From assembly GCF_000620625.1 (NCBI RefSeq), contig NZ_JIAW01000003.1, positions 248,001-312,000 on the forward strand: DNA of 64,000 nucleotides, given 5' to 3'. Of this stretch, positions 24,097-32,969 are shown one piece after another. A program made the position numbers and the translations under genes. A model generated the notes under the pieces. The model searched no databases and had not been told where the DNA came from. It saw nothing but the letters and a program-made list of their open reading frames with translations. Position 1 is the stretch's first letter. Every line of letters starts with the position of its first letter. This stretch comes from Mycobacterium sp. URHB0044 (lineage in GTDB: Bacteria; Actinomycetota; Actinomycetes; Mycobacteriales; Mycobacteriaceae).

Positions 24097-25515
24097 TCAT
24101 TCGATGCGCAGCACCCGCACCGAGTCGGTGTAGCCGGCGACGCCACTTCGGCTGCCCGACACCACCACGACGACGTCGCCCGGATGGCACGCGCCCATCT
24201 CGACCAAGGCCCTGCTCACCTCGGTGGGCATGGTCTCGGCCGCGGTGGCGGGTGCCAGCACGGCGGACTCAATGCCCCAGGAGAACGCGAGGCGAGCCCG
24301 CACGGCTTCGTCATGCGCGAAGACCAGCAGGGGCAGCGGTGAGCGCTGCCGCGCCAGGCGCAGCGCAGTGTCACCGGTGCGGGTGAAGCAGCACAGTGCC
24401 GCCGCGCCGAGCCGTCGGCCGACTTCACAGGCAGCAGCGGCGATCGCGTCACCGAAGACCGCATCGGAAGCGTCGTCGGCGCAGTCGAGGTCCCCCAGCG
24501 TGGAGCCACCCTCGGCCGCCTCGACGATGCGTCCCATCGTGGCGACCGTATGTGCGGGATACGCACCGACACTCGTCTCCGCGGACAACATCACCGCGTC
24601 CGCCCCGTCGAAGACCGCGTTGGCCACGTCCGAGACCTCGGCCCTGGTGGGACGACGGTCGGAGATCATCGAGTCGAGCATCTGGGTCGCCACGATGACC
24701 GGCTTCGCGGCTTGCCGGCACAGCCGGATGGCCTGCTTCTGCACCATCGGGAGCTGCTCCAGCGGCATCTCCACGCCGAGGTCACCGCGGGCCACCATCA
24801 ATCCGTCGAACGCCTCGACGATGCCCGCCAAATCGGCAACCGCCTCCGGCTTCTCGAGTTTGGCAATGACGGGCACCCGCCTGCCGACCTCATCCATGAC
24901 GGCGTGGGCGAGCTTCACCTCCTCGGGCGCGCGAACGAAGGACATCGCGACCATGTCCGCACCGAGCTCGAGGGCGAACTTCAGATCCTCGATGTCCTTG
25001 TCGGACAACGGCGGAACGCTGACGGCGACCCCGGGCAGTGAGATGCCCTTGTGGTCGCTGACCGGGCCGCCGTCCACCACCTCGCAGGTGATGTCGTCGC
25101 CGTGGACGTCGAGCACCCGCAAGTCGACCTTGCCGTCGTCGATGAGCAGCCGATCGCCCGATCGCACGTCGGACGCCAGTCCCTCGTACGTCGTGGAGAC
25201 CCGGTCGTGGTCGCCAGGACACGACGCCGTCGTGATCACGATCCGTTCCCCGGTGGCCCAGACCACTGGACCGTCCGCGAAGCATCCCAGCCGGATCTTC
25301 GGCCCCTGAAGATCCGCGAGTACGCCGACGACGCGACCGCGTTGTGCGGCGATGTCACGAACCATGCCGTAGAGAGCCGAATGCTCCGCACGGGTGCTGT
25401 GGCTGAAATTGAGCCGGGCGACATCCATTCCGGCGTCGATGAGTTCGGCCAGGCGCGGGGCGGTGCCGGTGGCGGGCCCCAACGTGCAGACGATCTTTGC
25501 GCGGCGGTTCACCAT
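24097..25515 (-). CDS. pyk: Pyruvate kinase
   Basis: A 472-residue glycolytic enzyme (PEP + ADP to pyruvate + ATP), normal length. Signatures are RRAKIVCTLGPATG at the start, VARLNFSHST, the active-site segment VIAKLEKPEAVADL, GLMVARGDLGVEMPLEQLP and VIVATQMLDSM. ATG 25515 was chosen because the protein fold starts at VNRRAKIV and GAGGAGAGA precedes it. It starts 11 bases after the apbA-like gene, so it shares that promoter and the palindrome at 26568. A catabolic-cluster copy fits carbon entering at phosphoglycerate or PEP; whether it is the only pyk in the genome cannot be seen. Confidence 0.94.
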   Translation of the reverse strand: MVNRRAKIVCTLGPATGTAPRLAELIDAGMDVARLNFSHSTRAEHSALYGMVRDIAAQRGRVVGVLADLQGPKIRLGCFADGPVVWATGERIVITTASCPGDHDRVSTTYEGLASDVRSGDRLLIDDGKVDLRVLDVHGDDITCEVVDGGPVSDHKGISLPGVAVSVPPLSDKDIEDLKFALELGADMVAMSFVRAPEEVKLAHAVMDEVGRRVPVIAKLEKPEAVADLAGIVEAFDGLMVARGDLGVEMPLEQLPMVQKQAIRLCRQAAKPVIVATQMLDSMISDRRPTRAEVSDVANAVFDGADAVMLSAETSVGAYPAHTVATMGRIVEAAEGGSTLGDLDCADDASDAVFGDAIAAAACEVGRRLGAAALCCFTRTGDTALRLARQRSPLPLLVFAHDEAVRARLAFSWGIESAVLAPATAAETMPTEVSRALVEMGACHPGDVVVVVSGSRSGVAGYTDSVRVLRIE

Positions 25516-25525
25516 TCTTCTCTCC

Positions 25526-26551
25526 TCATTGCAGAGCGGGCTGAGTTGCCCTCTCCGGGTTGCTCTCAACCAGCGGCACTCCAGGCGCGCAGGTGCGCGC
25601 CAGGAGGTCGGTGGCGGCGTGGATGGTGCGCAGCGTGGGGGCGGCGGCACCGGTGAGGTCGGCCATCTCCACCACCGCGGTCACGATGGCGTCGAGTTCC
25701 AACTGCTTGCCGGCTTCCAGGTCCTGGAGCATCGACGTCTTGTGATGCCCGACGTTCTCGGCGCCACGCAGCCGCTTCTCGATGGAGATGTCCGGCGTGC
25801 AGCCCACCCTGGCCGCGATGTCGAGCGTCTCCTCCATCAGCTGCATCACCAGCTGCCGGGTGTGCGGGTTCTGACAGATCTCGACCATCGTCGCCCTGGT
25901 CAGCGCACTGAGCGGGTTGAACGCGACATTGCCCATGAGCTTGATCCAGATGTCCCTGCGTAGGTCGGCCTCGACGGGAGCCTTCAAGCCACCGGCAATC
26001 ATGGCTTCGCTCAACGCCTTACAGCGTTCCGAGATCTCCCCCGACGGCTCACCGATGGAGAATCTGGTGCCCTCGAGGTGCCTGATCACGCCGGGCGCCT
26101 CGATGGTCGTCGCGGGATACACCACGCAGCCGATGGCCCGCTCAGGGGAGAACACGGCGCTCGTCGCGCCGCCGGGGTCGACGGCCTCGATCCGACGACC
26201 GCGGTAGGGCCCACGGAGTTCGTGGAAGTACCACCACGGAATGCCGTTCTGCGCGGCCAAGACTGCGGTGTGCTCACCCAGCAGTGGTTCCACGAGGGGG
26301 CGACTGGACGGGTAACTATGCGCCTTCAGCCCGAGGAAGACGTAGTCGACGGGCCCGATTTCGTTCGGGTCGTCCGTGGCATTCGGATACGCCACGAAGT
26401 CGCCCCGCTCGCTGAGCACGCGTACACCGTTCTCCCGCATGGCATGTAGGTGTGCATTGCGCGCGATGAGGTGGACATCAGCCCCTCCCCGCTGCATGGC
26501 GGCACCCCAATAGGCCCCAATTGCTCCGGCACCGACGACTGCGATTTTCAC
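25526..26551 (-). CDS. 2-dehydropantoate 2-reductase family protein (ApbA/PanE-like)
   Basis: A 341-residue NADPH-dependent ketopantoate-reductase-type protein. The Rossmann motif is KIAVVGAGAIGAYWGAAM; the C-terminal domain carries DLRRDIWIKLMGNVAFNPLS with the catalytic-type Lys and Asn. Start GTG 26551 follows AAGGGAG; longer in-frame starts would pass through the operator. It heads an operon with pyk. Many proteins of this family are not pantoate enzymes and reduce other 2-oxo acids. Its place beside oxalate genes suggests a small oxo-acid substrate, but the pantothenate role cannot be excluded. Confidence 0.82.
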   Translation of the reverse strand: MKIAVVGAGAIGAYWGAAMQRGGADVHLIARNAHLHAMRENGVRVLSERGDFVAYPNATDDPNEIGPVDYVFLGLKAHSYPSSRPLVEPLLGEHTAVLAAQNGIPWWYFHELRGPYRGRRIEAVDPGGATSAVFSPERAIGCVVYPATTIEAPGVIRHLEGTRFSIGEPSGEISERCKALSEAMIAGGLKAPVEADLRRDIWIKLMGNVAFNPLSALTRATMVEICQNPHTRQLVMQLMEETLDIAARVGCTPDISIEKRLRGAENVGHHKTSMLQDLEAGKQLELDAIVTAVVEMADLTGAAAPTLRTIHAATDLLARTCAPGVPLVESNPERATQPALQ

Positions 26552-26567
26552 GGCGACTCCCTTCGTT

Positions 26568-26580
26568 GAATACTGTATGC
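26568..26580. promoter_or_regulatory. Copy of the 13-bp palindrome upstream of apbA-pyk
   Basis: GAATACTGTATGC differs at one base from the site before the OFA gene. It lies 16 bases upstream of the GTG start at 26551. Confidence 0.6.
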
Positions 26581-26686
26581 AGGAATCCACGGCGATGTCT
26601 AGGGTTGCCGTTCGCGCCATCGTCGACCCGGGCCGCACGGCACTGTCGCCCCGCAAGCCAACGAACCCAAGTCATCCTAGCCTGTT

Positions 26687-26699
26687 GCATACAGTATGC
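26687..26699. promoter_or_regulatory. Copy of the 13-bp palindrome upstream of pntAA
   Basis: GCATACAGTATGC is the reverse complement of the OFA-promoter site (13 of 13). It is about 105 bases upstream of pntAA and 107 bases from the divergent apbA site. Confidence 0.62.
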
Positions 26700-26804
26700 A
26701 GATAACCTAGCCTGAGCATGCCCCCGGCTCAGCACGGCCGCCGGACGGCATGCGACCGCAACCGCCTGGGGTGTTCCCGGCCGGCCACCGCCAGGAGGAG
26801 AAGC

Positions 26805-27899
26805 ATGAGTTTGATCGGAGTGCCCCGCGAAAGCGTTGTGGGAGAACGCCGTGTCGCGCTGGTTCCGAAGGTCGTCGAGCGGCTCCGTGCCGGGGGCCTC
26901 GAGGTGGTCGTCGAAACCGGCGCCGGCTCCGGTGCACTGATCGGCGACGAACACTATCGGGACGCCGGCGCCACCATCGGTGATCCCTGGTCGGCCGACG
27001 TCGTGGTCAAGGTGAACCCGCCGACGCCCGACGAAACCGACCTCCTGAAGCCCGGCTCCATCGTCATCGGATTCCTGGCACCACGCACCCAACCGGACGT
27101 CGCGGATCGGCTGCGCCTGGCGGGTGTCACTGCCTTCGCCATGGAGGCCGTGCCGCGAATCTCCCGGGCGCAGACCATGGATGCGCTCTCCTCCCAGGCC
27201 AATGTCGCAGGCTACAAGGCGGTGCTGCGTGCAGCCGAATGCTCGACGCGGTTCTTCCCGATGCTGACCACGGCCGCGGGAACGGTGAAACCGGCAACCG
27301 CCCTGGTGCTGGGCGTCGGCGTGGCCGGGCTTCAGGCGCTGGCGACGGCCAGGCGGCTCGGCGCGCGCACGACGGGCTTCGACGTACGACCCGAAGTGGC
27401 AGAGCAGGTGAAGTCGCTTGGCGCGCAATGGCTCGAGCTCGGCATCCAGGCAGCCGGGGACGGCGGCTACGCCCGCGCGTTGACCGACGACGAGCAGGCC
27501 GAACAGCAGCGGCAGTTGGCCGAGGCGATCTCCCGCTTCGACGTGGTGATCACCACCGCGCTGGTCCCCGGCCGGCCGGCACCGAAACTGGTGACCGCCG
27601 AGGCCGTGCGCACCATGAAACCGGGCAGCGTGGTCGTCGACCTCGCCGGTGAGGCGGGCGGAAACTGCGAGCTGACCGTGCCAGGGGAAACCGTTGTGCG
27701 ACACGACGTCACGATCACCTCGCCGCTGAACCTCCCGGCGACCATGCCCGAGCACGCCAGCGAACTATATGCCCGCAACGTGGCTGCCCTGCTCGAACAC
27801 ATGCTGACCGACGGCCAGATCGCGCCCGACCTCTCGGACGAGATCCTCGCCGCGTGCTGCGTGACATCAACCAGTGACCAATTGACGGAGGCACGATGA
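26805..27899 (+). CDS. pntAA: NAD(P) transhydrogenase subunit alpha part 1
   Basis: A 364-residue NAD(H)-binding soluble domain of proton-translocating transhydrogenase. It starts SLIGVPRESVVGERRVALVP and carries PRISRAQTMDALSSQANVAG and the Rossmann segment ALVLGVGVAGLQALATARRL. ATG 26805 has AGGAGGAG upstream. The three-gene split (AA, AB, B) is typical of actinobacteria. It overlaps pntAB by four bases. Linked to formate dehydrogenase, it would convert NADH to NADPH using the proton gradient. Confidence 0.94.
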   Translation: MSLIGVPRESVVGERRVALVPKVVERLRAGGLEVVVETGAGSGALIGDEHYRDAGATIGDPWSADVVVKVNPPTPDETDLLKPGSIVIGFLAPRTQPDVADRLRLAGVTAFAMEAVPRISRAQTMDALSSQANVAGYKAVLRAAECSTRFFPMLTTAAGTVKPATALVLGVGVAGLQALATARRLGARTTGFDVRPEVAEQVKSLGAQWLELGIQAAGDGGYARALTDDEQAEQQRQLAEAISRFDVVITTALVPGRPAPKLVTAEAVRTMKPGSVVVDLAGEAGGNCELTVPGETVVRHDVTITSPLNLPATMPEHASELYARNVAALLEHMLTDGQIAPDLSDEILAACCVTSTSDQLTEAR

Positions 27900-28213
27900 C
27901 ACTCCTGGCCAATGTGGCGATCCTGGTGCTGGCCGGCTTCGTCGGCTTCACCGTGATCTCCAAGGTGCCCAACACCCTGCACACCCCACTCATGTCCGGC
28001 ACCAACGCAATTCACGGCATCGTGCTGCTCGCCGGCTTGGTGCTGCTCGGCCGGTCCGCGGCGGATCCGTTCGACAGGGTGCTGCTCGTGATCGCCATCG
28101 CCTTCGGCGCGATCAACGTGGTTGGCGGGTTTCTGGTGACCGACCGGATGCTCGGCATGTTCAAGAAGAAGCCGAACGCGGCAGCAGAAAAGGTGGCGAC
28201 AGCCCATGAGTGA
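27896..28213 (+). CDS. pntAB: NAD(P) transhydrogenase subunit alpha part 2
   Basis: A 105-residue membrane subunit with three hydrophobic segments (LLANVAILVLAGFVGFTVIS, then the conserved PNTLHTPLMSGTNAIHGIVL). It forms part of the proton channel. The start overlaps the pntAA stop (ATGA) and the end overlaps the pntB start by eight bases. Confidence 0.93.
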   Translation: MTLLANVAILVLAGFVGFTVISKVPNTLHTPLMSGTNAIHGIVLLAGLVLLGRSAADPFDRVLLVIAIAFGAINVVGGFLVTDRMLGMFKKKPNAAAEKVATAHE

Positions 28214-29594
28214 AGTCATCGCGATCCTCTACATCGTCGCGTTCGCGATGTTCATCTACGGCCTCATGGGGCTGACCGGGCCGCGGACCGCCGCGCGCGG
28301 CAATCTCGTTGCGGCCGCGGGCATGGCGATCGCCATCGTGGCGACCCTCCTGACCCCAGGCACCAGCAACTGGCTGCTGATCGCGCTCGGCATGGCCCTC
28401 GGCACGCTCGTCGGCGTGCCCTCTGCGCGACGGGTGAAGATGACGGCGATGCCCCAGATGGTGGCATTGTTCAACGGCGTGGGCGGTGGCGCCGTCGCCC
28501 TGGTGGCCTGGGTGGAGTTCCGCGACAGTCACGGCTACGCGACCGTGGCCGGATACGTCAGCGTCACTTCGCTTTTCGCGGCCATCATCGGGTCGGTGTC
28601 GTTCTGGGGATCGCTGATCGCGTTCGGCAAACTACAGGAAGTGTTGCCGGGCAAGCCGATCACCCTGGGCCGGGCGCAGCAGCCACTCAACGCGCTGCTT
28701 CTGCTGCTCTCCGTCGGGTGTGCGGTGGCCATCGGCCTTGGCCAGCGATCCGAACTGCTGATCATCGGCGTCCTGGTCTCGGCGGCGGTGCTCGGCGTGA
28801 TGGTCGTGCTGCCGATCGGCGGTGCGGACATGCCAGTGGTGATCTCACTGCTGAACGCGCTCACGGGACTCTCCGCCGCCGCAACGGGACTCGCGCTGGA
28901 CAATACCGCGTTGATCGTCGCGGGCATGATCGTCGGCGCCTCCGGCACGATCCTGACCAACCTGATGGCCAAGGCGATGAACCGGTCGATCCCGGCGATC
29001 GTCGCCGGTGGGTTCGGCGGGACGAGCTCGGCCGCGGGCCCCGCCGGTGGTTCGGCGGATCAGACCGTCCGGCAGACCAGTGCGTCCGACGCGGCGCTGC
29101 AGATGGGCTATGCCAGCCAGGTCGTGATCGTCCCCGGCTACGGCATGGCCGTGTCGCAGGCGCAGCATGCCGTGCGCGAGATGGCCAGCCTGCTCGAGGG
29201 GCGCGGAGTCGAGGTCAGACATGCCATCCATCCCGTCGCGGGGCGGATGCCCGGGCACATGAACGTGCTGCTCGCGGAGGCCGACGTGCCCTACGACCAG
29301 CTCAAGGAGATGGACGAGATCAACGGCGAGTTCAGCCGCGTCGACGTGGCCCTGGTGATCGGCGCCAACGACGTGACGAACCCTGCGGCGCGGTCGAATC
29401 CGGCGTCCCCGATCTTCGGGATGCCGATCCTCAACGTCGATCAGGCGAAGTCGGTCATCGTGCTCAAGCGCTCGATGGGCGCCGGTTTCGCCGGCATCGA
29501 CAACGAGCTCTACTTCGACACGAAGACGACGATGCTCTTCGGCGACGCGAAGGCCTCCGTCGCCGAGATCACTGCCGAATTGAAGGTGCTCTGA
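28206..29594 (+). CDS. pntB: NAD(P) transhydrogenase subunit beta
   Basis: A 462-residue subunit with about nine membrane helices in the first 260 residues and an NADP(H)-binding domain after them. Signatures are IIGSVSFWGSLIAFGKLQE, GYGMAVSQAQHAVREM, HPVAGRMPGHMNVLLAEA, VIGANDVTNPAA and FGMPILNVDQAKSVIVLKRS. It is last in the pnt operon and convergent with an SDR gene 12 bases away. Confidence 0.95.
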   Translation: MSEVIAILYIVAFAMFIYGLMGLTGPRTAARGNLVAAAGMAIAIVATLLTPGTSNWLLIALGMALGTLVGVPSARRVKMTAMPQMVALFNGVGGGAVALVAWVEFRDSHGYATVAGYVSVTSLFAAIIGSVSFWGSLIAFGKLQEVLPGKPITLGRAQQPLNALLLLLSVGCAVAIGLGQRSELLIIGVLVSAAVLGVMVVLPIGGADMPVVISLLNALTGLSAAATGLALDNTALIVAGMIVGASGTILTNLMAKAMNRSIPAIVAGGFGGTSSAAGPAGGSADQTVRQTSASDAALQMGYASQVVIVPGYGMAVSQAQHAVREMASLLEGRGVEVRHAIHPVAGRMPGHMNVLLAEADVPYDQLKEMDEINGEFSRVDVALVIGANDVTNPAARSNPASPIFGMPILNVDQAKSVIVLKRSMGAGFAGIDNELYFDTKTTMLFGDAKASVAEITAELKVL

Positions 29595-29606
29595 GCGCGG
29601 GGGAGT

Positions 29607-30512
29607 TCAGGGATCGGGATATCTCGTTCCGGTGAGCTGTTCGGAGATCTCCCACAGCCGGCGGGCATCGGCCTCGTTTTTCGCACGGGCCGGGATCCTC
29701 GCTTCCCGTACGCCGCCGCCGGCCGCCTCCAGGAATCCGTGCGGGCCGTAGAAGGCACCGCCGGCGGCCTGCGGGGAGGTCGCTGCATAGAGGGCGGGCT
29801 TGACGCCGTCGTCGAGGTCCTGCCACATGAAGGGCAGGAACCGCTGGCTCAACTCGAGGAACCGCTCGGTGCCACCCGTTTCGCCGAACTGCGGATCGGG
29901 CTTCGACATACCGGGATGCGCGGCAACGGACGTCAGGCCCCACCCTGATTCGCGGCTGCGCCGGTCCAACTCGCGGGCGAAGATCAGATTCGCGAGCTTG
30001 GATTGGCTGTAGGCGCGCATCGGCGAATACCCACGCGCACATTGCAAGTCGTCGAATCGGATGCGCCCGTTTCGGGCGGCCATGGCGCTGAGGGTGACGA
30101 CCCGTGGCGCAGGCGCCGCCCGCAGCAGCGGCAGCAGGTGTCCGGTGAGCGCGAAGTGTCCCAAATGATTTGTGCCAAACTGCAATTCGAATCCGTCCGC
30201 GGTGGTGTCGCGTTGGCGGTGTGCGATGACGGCGGCATTGTTGACCAGGACGTCGATCGGCCTGCCCTCGGCGTTGAGCTCCTTCCCCAAGGCGGCGACG
30301 CTGGCCAGCGACGCCAGGTCGAGTCGTTTGATGGTCAGTTTCGCCTCGGGCACCGTCGCGCGGATGTGCGCGACCGCACGTACGCCCTTGCCCTCGTTGC
30401 GGATTGCCATGACGACTTCCGCACCGGCCGCGGCCAGCCGGCTCGCCAGGCAGAGTCCGATGCCAGAGGTGGCGCCGGTTACGACGGTCAGCTTTCCGGA
30501 AAGGTCGGTCAT
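29607..30512 (-). CDS. Short-chain dehydrogenase, retinol-dehydrogenase-like
   Basis: A 301-residue SDR with [52 protein letters not shown], catalytic Ser in TLSAMAARN and YSQSK. ATG 30512 shares its first base with the stop of the TetR gene, so the two are translationally coupled and probably form a regulator-enzyme pair. It resembles the SDR at 7426 in type but is clearly a different gene. The substrate is unknown. Confidence 0.87.
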   Translation of the reverse strand: MTDLSGKLTVVTGATSGIGLCLASRLAAAGAEVVMAIRNEGKGVRAVAHIRATVPEAKLTIKRLDLASLASVAALGKELNAEGRPIDVLVNNAAVIAHRQRDTTADGFELQFGTNHLGHFALTGHLLPLLRAAPAPRVVTLSAMAARNGRIRFDDLQCARGYSPMRAYSQSKLANLIFARELDRRSRESGWGLTSVAAHPGMSKPDPQFGETGGTERFLELSQRFLPFMWQDLDDGVKPALYAATSPQAAGGAFYGPHGFLEAAGGGVREARIPARAKNEADARRLWEISEQLTGTRYPDP

Positions 30513-31078
30513 CAGCGCACTGCGATGATCCGCGCGGCGGCTTCGACCGCAGCGGCGCGGCGACGCGCCACCACGGTGGGGTCGTCCGTCGAAGCATCGG
30601 GGTGCGGCGACGTCGCCCACGCCATGCCGACCGCGATCAGCAAGGCGATCAGGTCCGTGGGATCCCACGACCGGTCGACGTGCCCCGCCGCCTGGGCCGC
30701 TTCGATCGCGGTAATGCTGTCGGCGAAGATCGGTTCACCATCCTCGAGCGGTTCGTCGAGAGCGAAGCCTTCCAGACGTGCCCACGTGACCATGCGCAGG
30801 TGCTCGGGGTGGTTGCGGGCCACGTCGTAGACGTCGCCGACGAAGTCGGGAACGGTCCCGCGGCGCAGGCTGATTGCCCGGAAGAATTCGGTGCTATCAG
30901 CGGCCAGCACTTCGCGAAACAGGGTTTCCTTGTCGCCGAAGTGCGCATAGATGCGCTCCTTGCTGGCCTGAGCGGTGCGTGCGATCCGGTCGATGCGCGC
31001 CCCGGCCAAGCCGTACTGGGCGAACTCCGCCCGGGCCGCCGCCAGGATCACGTCGCGTAGCTCGGTTGTATTTCTCAC
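30512..31078 (-). CDS. TetR-family transcriptional regulator
   Basis: A 188-residue TetR regulator. The HTH is near the N-terminus: [40 protein letters not shown], then [14 protein letters not shown] 31078 has AGGAGA nearby upstream and gives the normal short N-terminus. It is divergent from the methyltransferase gene at 31152, and the palindrome at 31097-31110 between them is a likely operator. It is coupled to the SDR downstream. Confidence 0.87.
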   Translation of the reverse strand: MRNTTELRDVILAAARAEFAQYGLAGARIDRIARTAQASKERIYAHFGDKETLFREVLAADSTEFFRAISLRRGTVPDFVGDVYDVARNHPEHLRMVTWARLEGFALDEPLEDGEPIFADSITAIEAAQAAGHVDRSWDPTDLIALLIAVGMAWATSPHPDASTDDPTVVARRRAAAVEAAARIIAVR

Positions 31079-31096
31079 AGGAGAATCATATGCCAG

Positions 31097-31110
31097 ACGA
31101 ACTCGTTCGT
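31097..31110. promoter_or_regulatory. Candidate TetR operator
   Basis: ACGAAC-TC-GTTCGT, six-base perfect arms, in the 73-base gap between the divergent TetR and methyltransferase genes. Confidence 0.5.
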
Positions 31111-31151
31111 TCGGTAGGGTGGAGCCGTGGCGTCTACGAGAAGGAGCGGGC

Positions 31152-31997
31152 ATGGCTGATGCAGTGGAGGTGAATTCGGCCATCGGGCGGATGCCGCGCG
31201 GTGGTCCGACCGCCTCGTGGCTGGACAGGCGGTTGCAGACCGATCTGCTCGAGTACACCGACCGCTACGACATCCCCGACGAGGTCAAGCAGACGGTGAT
31301 CTCGGCACTCGACCGTGTCGGCGAACGCGGCGGCCAGCACGAGAAGCACGCCCGCACGGCACTCGACGTGGTGGCAGACGTTCCCCACCCGCGCATCCTC
31401 GAACTCGGCGCCGGACACGGCAAGCTGTCGGCCCAGATTCTGCGATTGCATCCCACCGCGACGGTGACGGTCAGTGACCTGGACCCGACGTCCGTCGCGA
31501 ACATCGCCAACGGCGAACTCGGCACGCATCCTCGGGTGCGGACGCAGGTGGTCGACGCCACCGCGATCGCCGCCGACGACGGCGCATACGACCTGGTGGT
31601 CTTCGCCCAGGCGTTTCATCACCTACCGCCGGAAACCGCCGTCCGAGCGATCGCCGAAGCCACCCGGGTGGGTCGGCGCTTCCTGGTGATCGACATCAAG
31701 CGTCCGCCTTCACTCGCGCTGCTCCTCACCCCACTGGTCGCGGCACCGGTCGCGGCGCTCGCCGTGCTGGTACGACCGTCGATCCGACGCATCATGCACG
31801 ACGGGTTCATCAGCGCGCTGCGCGCCTACAGTCCTTCGGCGTTCGTCGCATTGGGCAAGGCGGCCGACTCGCAGATGAACATCGAATTCCTGCCGCCGAC
31901 GAAACGGTTCGGCCTCACCCCGACCACGCTGGTGTTCTCCCGACCCACCGCGACATCGGTGAATGCACTGCAGCCCAAGGAGTCTGAACAGTCATGA
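31152..31997 (+). CDS. Class I SAM-dependent methyltransferase with C-terminal membrane-associated segment
   Basis: A 281-residue protein. SAM-binding motif I is RILELGAGHGKLSAQIL (about residues 79-95), followed by VTVSDLDP and the post-motif VVFAQAFHHLPPETA. A hydrophobic stretch PSLALLLTPLVAAPVAALAV after the Rossmann fold suggests membrane contact. ATG 31152 follows AAGGAG at 31141-31146. It overlaps the acyltransferase start by ATGA, so the pair probably acts on one lipid. The exact substrate is unknown. Confidence 0.82.
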   Translation: MADAVEVNSAIGRMPRGGPTASWLDRRLQTDLLEYTDRYDIPDEVKQTVISALDRVGERGGQHEKHARTALDVVADVPHPRILELGAGHGKLSAQILRLHPTATVTVSDLDPTSVANIANGELGTHPRVRTQVVDATAIAADDGAYDLVVFAQAFHHLPPETAVRAIAEATRVGRRFLVIDIKRPPSLALLLTPLVAAPVAALAVLVRPSIRRIMHDGFISALRAYSPSAFVALGKAADSQMNIEFLPPTKRFGLTPTTLVFSRPTATSVNALQPKESEQS

Positions 31998-32851
31998 CCA
32001 CCACGAACATCGACGGGATCATGAACCAGCCGCAGCGGGTCCAGACCCTGCGCGGCATGGTGGAAACCGTCGCCGACCGAGTCGCGCCGCTCGTCGATCT
32101 CTACCGCCCCTACGTCGACGGCCTGCAGGGCTTGCCCGCCGATGGCCGATTCCTGTTGGTGGGCAACCACACCCAGGCCGGCGCCGAGGGCCTGCTGATC
32201 CCCCTGCTCGTCCGTCGCGCGATCGGCATGCGGGTGCGGCCCCTTGCCGACCGGAACTTCGGCCGCATGGGCGGCCTGCCCGGCGATCTCCTCGCTGCGG
32301 CCGGCGCCGTGGTCGGCGCGCCGGAGACCGCCCGCGAATTGATGCGCCACGACGAACCCATTCTCGTGTTCCCCGGTGGGGGCCGCGAAATCTCCAAGTT
32401 CAAGGGCGAGGAGAACACCCTGCGCTGGCAAGGCCGCAGCGGATTCGCCCGCCTGGCAGCCGAATACGGCTACCCGATCGTGCCGGTGGGGCTCATCGGC
32501 GGCGACGACGTCTACCGCAGCTTCACGACGCGTGACGGCGCATGGGGACGACTCAGTCAACGCCTGACCGAGCGACTGTCCGGCCGCACGGACATGGCCA
32601 TGCCGCTCATGCGTGGGATCGGCCCTACCCTCATCCCCCGCCCGCAACGGATGTATCTGCGCTTCGGCTCCCCCATCGACACGACACCGCCCACGTCGAC
32701 GGCCGACGAGGACTGGGCGGGCACCGTCAGGCAGAACACGCAGGACGCACTGGAGCAGATCCTCGCCGACCTGCTCGAGGTCCGCAGCCACGACCCCTAC
32801 CGCGAACTCAATCCCCTCGCTTGGCGCACGGCCACGATGCCCGTCGGCTGA
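31994..32851 (+). CDS. Lysophospholipid/glycerol acyltransferase family protein (PlsC/MGAT-like)
   Basis: A 285-residue acyltransferase-like protein. The catalytic block is GNHTQAGAEGLLIPLLV, where the usual HX4D is HTQAGAE. This variant is seen in the MGAT-like branch rather than in classical PlsC. The substrate block is ILVFPGGGREISKFKGEE, followed by YPIVPVGLIGGDD. It is translationally coupled to the methyltransferase. It probably acylates a glycerolipid at the membrane; substrate and product are not determined. Confidence 0.8.
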   Translation: MTTTNIDGIMNQPQRVQTLRGMVETVADRVAPLVDLYRPYVDGLQGLPADGRFLLVGNHTQAGAEGLLIPLLVRRAIGMRVRPLADRNFGRMGGLPGDLLAAAGAVVGAPETARELMRHDEPILVFPGGGREISKFKGEENTLRWQGRSGFARLAAEYGYPIVPVGLIGGDDVYRSFTTRDGAWGRLSQRLTERLSGRTDMAMPLMRGIGPTLIPRPQRMYLRFGSPIDTTPPTSTADEDWAGTVRQNTQDALEQILADLLEVRSHDPYRELNPLAWRTATMPVG

Positions 32852-32969
32852 CGCCCACTCCGAGGGCGGCATAGCAGCGGCAACTGCGCCCCTGAAGACT
32901 TTGCTGGCGCGCTGCACGAGTTAACCTGTCGTCCGCGGCGCGGTGCCGCGTTTGCTAGGAGGACTACCC

